DNA from: JBBKWU01 sp037969035
Lineage (GTDB): Bacteria > Pseudomonadota > Alphaproteobacteria > Micavibrionales > Micavibrionaceae
Length of the DNA stretch: 64,000 bases
Direction of reading: 5' to 3'
Assembly: GCA_037969035.1 (NCBI GenBank)
Contig: JBBKWU010000011.1
Span: 36,076-100,075, forward strand
In this document: piece after piece, positions 61,577-64,000 of the stretch
Layout: each line of letters opens with the position of its first letter
Position numbering within the stretch: the stretch's first letter is position 1
Notes under the pieces: model-generated
What the model was told of the DNA's origin: nothing
The model's database searches: none
The model's input: only the letters and a program-made list of their open reading frames with translations
Position numbers and translations under genes: made by a program

Positions 61577-62217
61577 AACTAATGTTGCCGTGACTTTTAG
61601 TCTATTCCAATAGCTCCCAAGCGTCAACGTATGCATCTATTACCAGCCCATAGTTGGCCGCGTTCTTGGCTTCGATATATATCGGGAAGTTCGTGCTTCT
61701 TTGAGCACCATCTTTTTTCGGCTTATTCGCCCAATACGCGCCATGCTGCTGACACATGCTTTCCGCTTCTTTGATTGGTGTGATCAAACAGCTATAGTTG
61801 TTGGGTGAGAACAAATACACAGCAACAACAAAATCGGCTTTCACTCCCGCCTTGGTATTAAAATAGCATTCGCCATCATCTTTTTGGTAGCGGCCAAGAT
61901 GGTAACTGTGATTTTTGCATTTGGCATTGGTTGATTTAACTTGGATAGTGACCCGTTTCCCATCTTTTAGGGCAATGATATCGATGTTCGGCGAGTTCTC
62001 TTCGCCCGAATTCGTGTTCACGGCAAGCCAACCTCTATAGGTCAACTCATTGGCAACGATACGTTCGCCGATAGCCTTAACTGCATTTGGTGTTAACTTC
62101 ACGGCGGCAACACGGACTCTAAAATATGATGTGGATTGGCTGTAGCCGTGAAGTTTAGCGCATACATTGACGCTTTGGAATTATTGGAATAGACTAAAAG
62201 TCACTGCAACATTGGTT
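61577..62217. mobile_element. Nuclease-gene unit bounded by 58-bp inverted repeats
   Basis: Arms 61577-61634 and 62160-62217 are inverted copies with 52 of 58 bases matching. Each arm holds the last codons of the nuclease gene (ELLE-stop) and about 25 bases beyond it. The right arm is the end of a plus-strand mini-frame (62148-62192, start GTG, 14 residues) that joins the gene's first three codons directly to its last ten, so it looks like an internally deleted inverted copy. Alternatively the arms are terminal repeats of a mobile unit. No transposase is present. Confidence 0.5.
61602..62102 (-). CDS. PD-(D/E)XK-type nuclease-like protein
   Basis: The 166-residue protein carries the core of a PD-(D/E)XK nuclease: Glu13 in the first helix, Asp41 in NIDIIALKDGKR, and QVK at 54-56. 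A Cys/His patch (KCKNHSYHLG, then ECYF) follows and could bind metal. Such domains occur in restriction, homing and repair enzymes. The start is GTG at 62102 without a visible ribosome-binding site. It lies inside an inverted-repeat unit, next to a serine recombinase, and is probably part of a mobile region. Confidence 0.7.
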   Translation of the reverse strand: MKLTPNAVKAIGERIVANELTYRGWLAVNTNSGEENSPNIDIIALKDGKRVTIQVKSTNAKCKNHSYHLGRYQKDDGECYFNTKAGVKADFVVAVYLFSPNNYSCLITPIKEAESMCQQHGAYWANKPKKDGAQRSTNFPIYIEAKNAANYGLVIDAYVDAWELLE

Positions 62218-62292
62218 TATATTCCGTACGGGACTCCGAACTGGTGGTTCGAATTCCACCTCGATTTGATATGATGGCAAACTCGGTCAAAG

Positions 62293-63852
62293 TCAATCTG
62301 GGAGTGTCATACGGGCAATTGATGGTGGTAAGCGGTGAAACATATCGATGGTGTCTTGGTAGTGATTAGTTCGGATATTATCAATGACGGGATGCCAATT
62401 TATATTTTCTCTAAAATCAGCAAAGTACACAAGCGGTTTAGCCAAGGCTAGCTGCGGCTTTGCGCCAATCATTTCCGAGTTCGAAAACAGGTATCTCAAA
62501 AGTTGGCGATTTTGGGTGATTTTCGAACTTTTTAGCATGTCTGGAGCTTTACACACCACAGTCAATAAGGCTTTGAGTGACTTTTTGAACTGTTTATTTC
62601 CGTCGCGATGTTCGGTCAGCATATTTTCGATTTTTTCCTGCCTATTCTTAATATCTTGGAATTTTTGGTTATAGGCGTATTCGGGAATTTTACCGTCAAG
62701 AACCATATCGGTGAGTTTTCCAATTTTTTCGTCAAGTTTATCGAGTTCGGCTTTTAAATCATTCACGGACTGCCCTTCTCTATCATTTTGTGCATTAAAG
62801 CCATTGTCGAGATAATCAATGATTTGCGGATACATGCCTTCGGGGACACGAATGGATCGAAGAACGGACTCGACCTTCTTTGTGACAACCTCTTCCCTCA
62901 CCCATTTCTTCTTATGAGGGTTTTCGGGATCGGTACAAATAAGGTAAACGTATTTGCCCTTCTTTAAGTCGCAACTGACTTTACGTCCAGTCACACCGCA
63001 TTTAAACATACCGCTATACAGGAATGTATTCTTAGCTTCTTTAGCGCCGTACCCGCGATTTTTAAGAACATCCTGACAGGCATCGAATATCGACTTCGTT
63101 ATCAATGGCTCATAAATGTGATCGTACTTGTTTGCGTCATAGATCATCACGCCATAATAGAACGGGTTTTGGATCAATTTATGAAGCGTTTGGACACTAA
63201 GTGGCTTTTCTTTTTTTGTTCGCAGCCCCCACTTTTGTGAGAGCCGTTTAATCTCTGCCAAAGAGTATGCGCCCGTAGCATATTCTATGAACATTCGTTG
63301 GATTAAATGCGACCGCGCGGGATCAGGTAAGATCGTTTTGTTTCCTGTTATTGGGCAGATCGTGTTGATATATCCTAAAGGCGCTGCGCTCGGCCACTCT
63401 CCGATGCGGACTTTATATCGGATACTTCGTTTAACATTATCGGAAAGCTGGTCAGTGTATGACTGCGCCATCGCGACATTCATATTCCACATGAGCTTTT
63501 GAGAGCTATTGGAACTTCTCGATAGGATTGTCCCTTCTTTGATGAAGTGAAGCTCAAGCAAGTCCGCTTGCATCAAATCGTTTAAGATCGGCGTTTCTCG
63601 AAAGCTACGTTGAAGTCGATCTACTGTATCAACGATCAAAGCCACCCTCTTCTTGTAAGCCCTTACAAACGAGATCATATGATTGAATTCTGGACGATCA
63701 CCGCGCGTCGAAGATTCCACCAAGGTGAATGTCTTGACTACATCCAATCCCTTATTTCGTGCGTATGCTTCGAGATTGCTGATTTGGGCATCCAGCGAGT
63801 ACCCGTCCCGTTGTTCTTTGGTTGAAATTCTTGCAAGAATGATGGCTTTCAT
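62293..63852 (-). CDS. Large serine recombinase
   Basis: The 519-residue protein starts at MKAIILARISTKEQRDG and has the resolvase catalytic domain (Ser10, Arg patch RPEFNHM and VDRLQRSFRE), a recombinase domain (LGYINTICPITGNK, RMFIEYATGAYSLAEI) and a zinc-ribbon region (FKCGVTGRKVSC, YLICTDP), then a coiled coil (about 360-420). This is the integrase type of many phages and integrative elements. A six-codon longer TTG start has no support. The coding end (62425-62523) recurs inverted upstream of the gene. Attachment sites were not identified. Confidence 0.92.
   Translation of the reverse strand: MKAIILARISTKEQRDGYSLDAQISNLEAYARNKGLDVVKTFTLVESSTRGDRPEFNHMISFVRAYKKRVALIVDTVDRLQRSFRETPILNDLMQADLLELHFIKEGTILSRSSNSSQKLMWNMNVAMAQSYTDQLSDNVKRSIRYKVRIGEWPSAAPLGYINTICPITGNKTILPDPARSHLIQRMFIEYATGAYSLAEIKRLSQKWGLRTKKEKPLSVQTLHKLIQNPFYYGVMIYDANKYDHIYEPLITKSIFDACQDVLKNRGYGAKEAKNTFLYSGMFKCGVTGRKVSCDLKKGKYVYLICTDPENPHKKKWVREEVVTKKVESVLRSIRVPEGMYPQIIDYLDNGFNAQNDREGQSVNDLKAELDKLDEKIGKLTDMVLDGKIPEYAYNQKFQDIKNRQEKIENMLTEHRDGNKQFKKSLKALLTVVCKAPDMLKSSKITQNRQLLRYLFSNSEMIGAKPQLALAKPLVYFADFRENINWHPVIDNIRTNHYQDTIDMFHRLPPSIARMTLPD
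62425..62523. repeat. 99-bp inverted repeat, copy inside the recombinase gene
   Basis: The 99 bases coding for KITQNRQLLRYLF to about ALAKPLVY of the recombinase match, base for base in reverse complement, the last 99 bases of the window. The match ends at 62524. Confidence 0.95.
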
Positions 63853-63901
63853 ATCAGTGATTATCTTCAAATAGACAAAGACAAGCCAGGCTTACTTAAA
63901 A

Positions 63902-64000
63902 AAAATCACCCAAAATCGCCAACTTTTGAGATACCTGTTTTCGAACTCGGAAATGATTGGCGCAAAGCCGCAGCTAGCCTTGGCTAAACCGCTTGTGTAC
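63902..64000. repeat. 99-bp inverted repeat, copy at window end
   Basis: Exact reverse complement of 62425-62523. Read on the plus strand it encodes the recombinase C-terminal segment again, about 50 bp upstream of the recombinase start. It reaches the last base, so it probably continues past the window. Confidence 0.95.

Noticed and set aside
62239..62262. tRNA or attachment-site remnant (GGTGG-TTCGAATT-CCACC)
   Set aside because: It looks like a T-arm but the loop has eight bases, and no acceptor, D or anticodon arms can be found on either strand.
1..64000. CRISPR arrays, rRNA or complete tRNA genes
   Set aside because: I looked for regularly spaced repeats and conserved rRNA/tRNA features and found none that hold up.

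Overview
The window reads as an alphaproteobacterial chromosome segment with moderate G+C. Supporting signs are the syntenic leuC/rplS, trmD-rimM-rpsP-ffh, dapF, mtaB and ftsY genes, a DUF2336 protein, fdxA followed by carD, and an RpoH of the alphaproteobacterial type. The combination with an MSHA-like type IV pilus and many small unrecognised proteins would suit a Micavibrio-like (Micavibrionales) or related uncultured lineage. That placement is inference; no marker gene allows a firm assignment.

Bases 1-15.4 kb hold one long plus-strand cluster for an MSHA-like type IV pilus. In order it encodes a GspF/PilC platform protein (cut by the window edge), fused PilM-PilN-like, PilO-like and PilP/MshK-like proteins, an ABC ATPase, a TPR protein, the prepilin peptidase, tandem PilT and PilU ATPases, a lipoprotein secretin, an ABC-2 permease, an anchored helical protein, a membrane-linked AraC regulator and a large prepilin with its own terminator. 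No assembly ATPase (PilB/GspE) is present; it may lie upstream of base 1. The ABC ATPase and its likely permease are separated by about 7 kb inside the pilus cluster.

Bases 15.5-31.5 kb are mostly minus strand: leuB, an MFS transporter, leuD, leuC, rplS, trmD, rimM, rpsP (with a long Ala/Glu tail), ffh, and several unrecognised genes, two of which are tandem paralogues. Bases 31.6-44.5 kb carry dapF, two M14-type metallopeptidase relatives, mtaB, a compact ribE-ribB-ribH-ftsY run, AMP nucleosidase, and a tryptophan dioxygenase/kynureninase-like pair. The 320-bp gap at 33.8-34.1 kb contains a perfect-consensus sigma-70 promoter reading into a short threonine-rich frame.

Bases 44.6-57.3 kb hold DUF2336, pgk, proline iminopeptidase, a nuclease-like protein, an M48 protease, rpoH, a phosphoesterase-fold protein that has lost its metal ligands, carD, fdxA and an LD-carboxypeptidase. 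Two kinds of palindromic repeat are scattered in intergenic gaps. Bases 57.4-61.3 kb encode a 1288-residue RTX protein with several lectin-like domains, a probable type I secreted adhesin. The last 2.7 kb look mobile: a PD-(D/E)XK nuclease gene with an inverted, internally deleted partial copy of itself, then a large serine recombinase whose C-terminal coding segment recurs as an exact 99-bp inverted repeat running off the window end.
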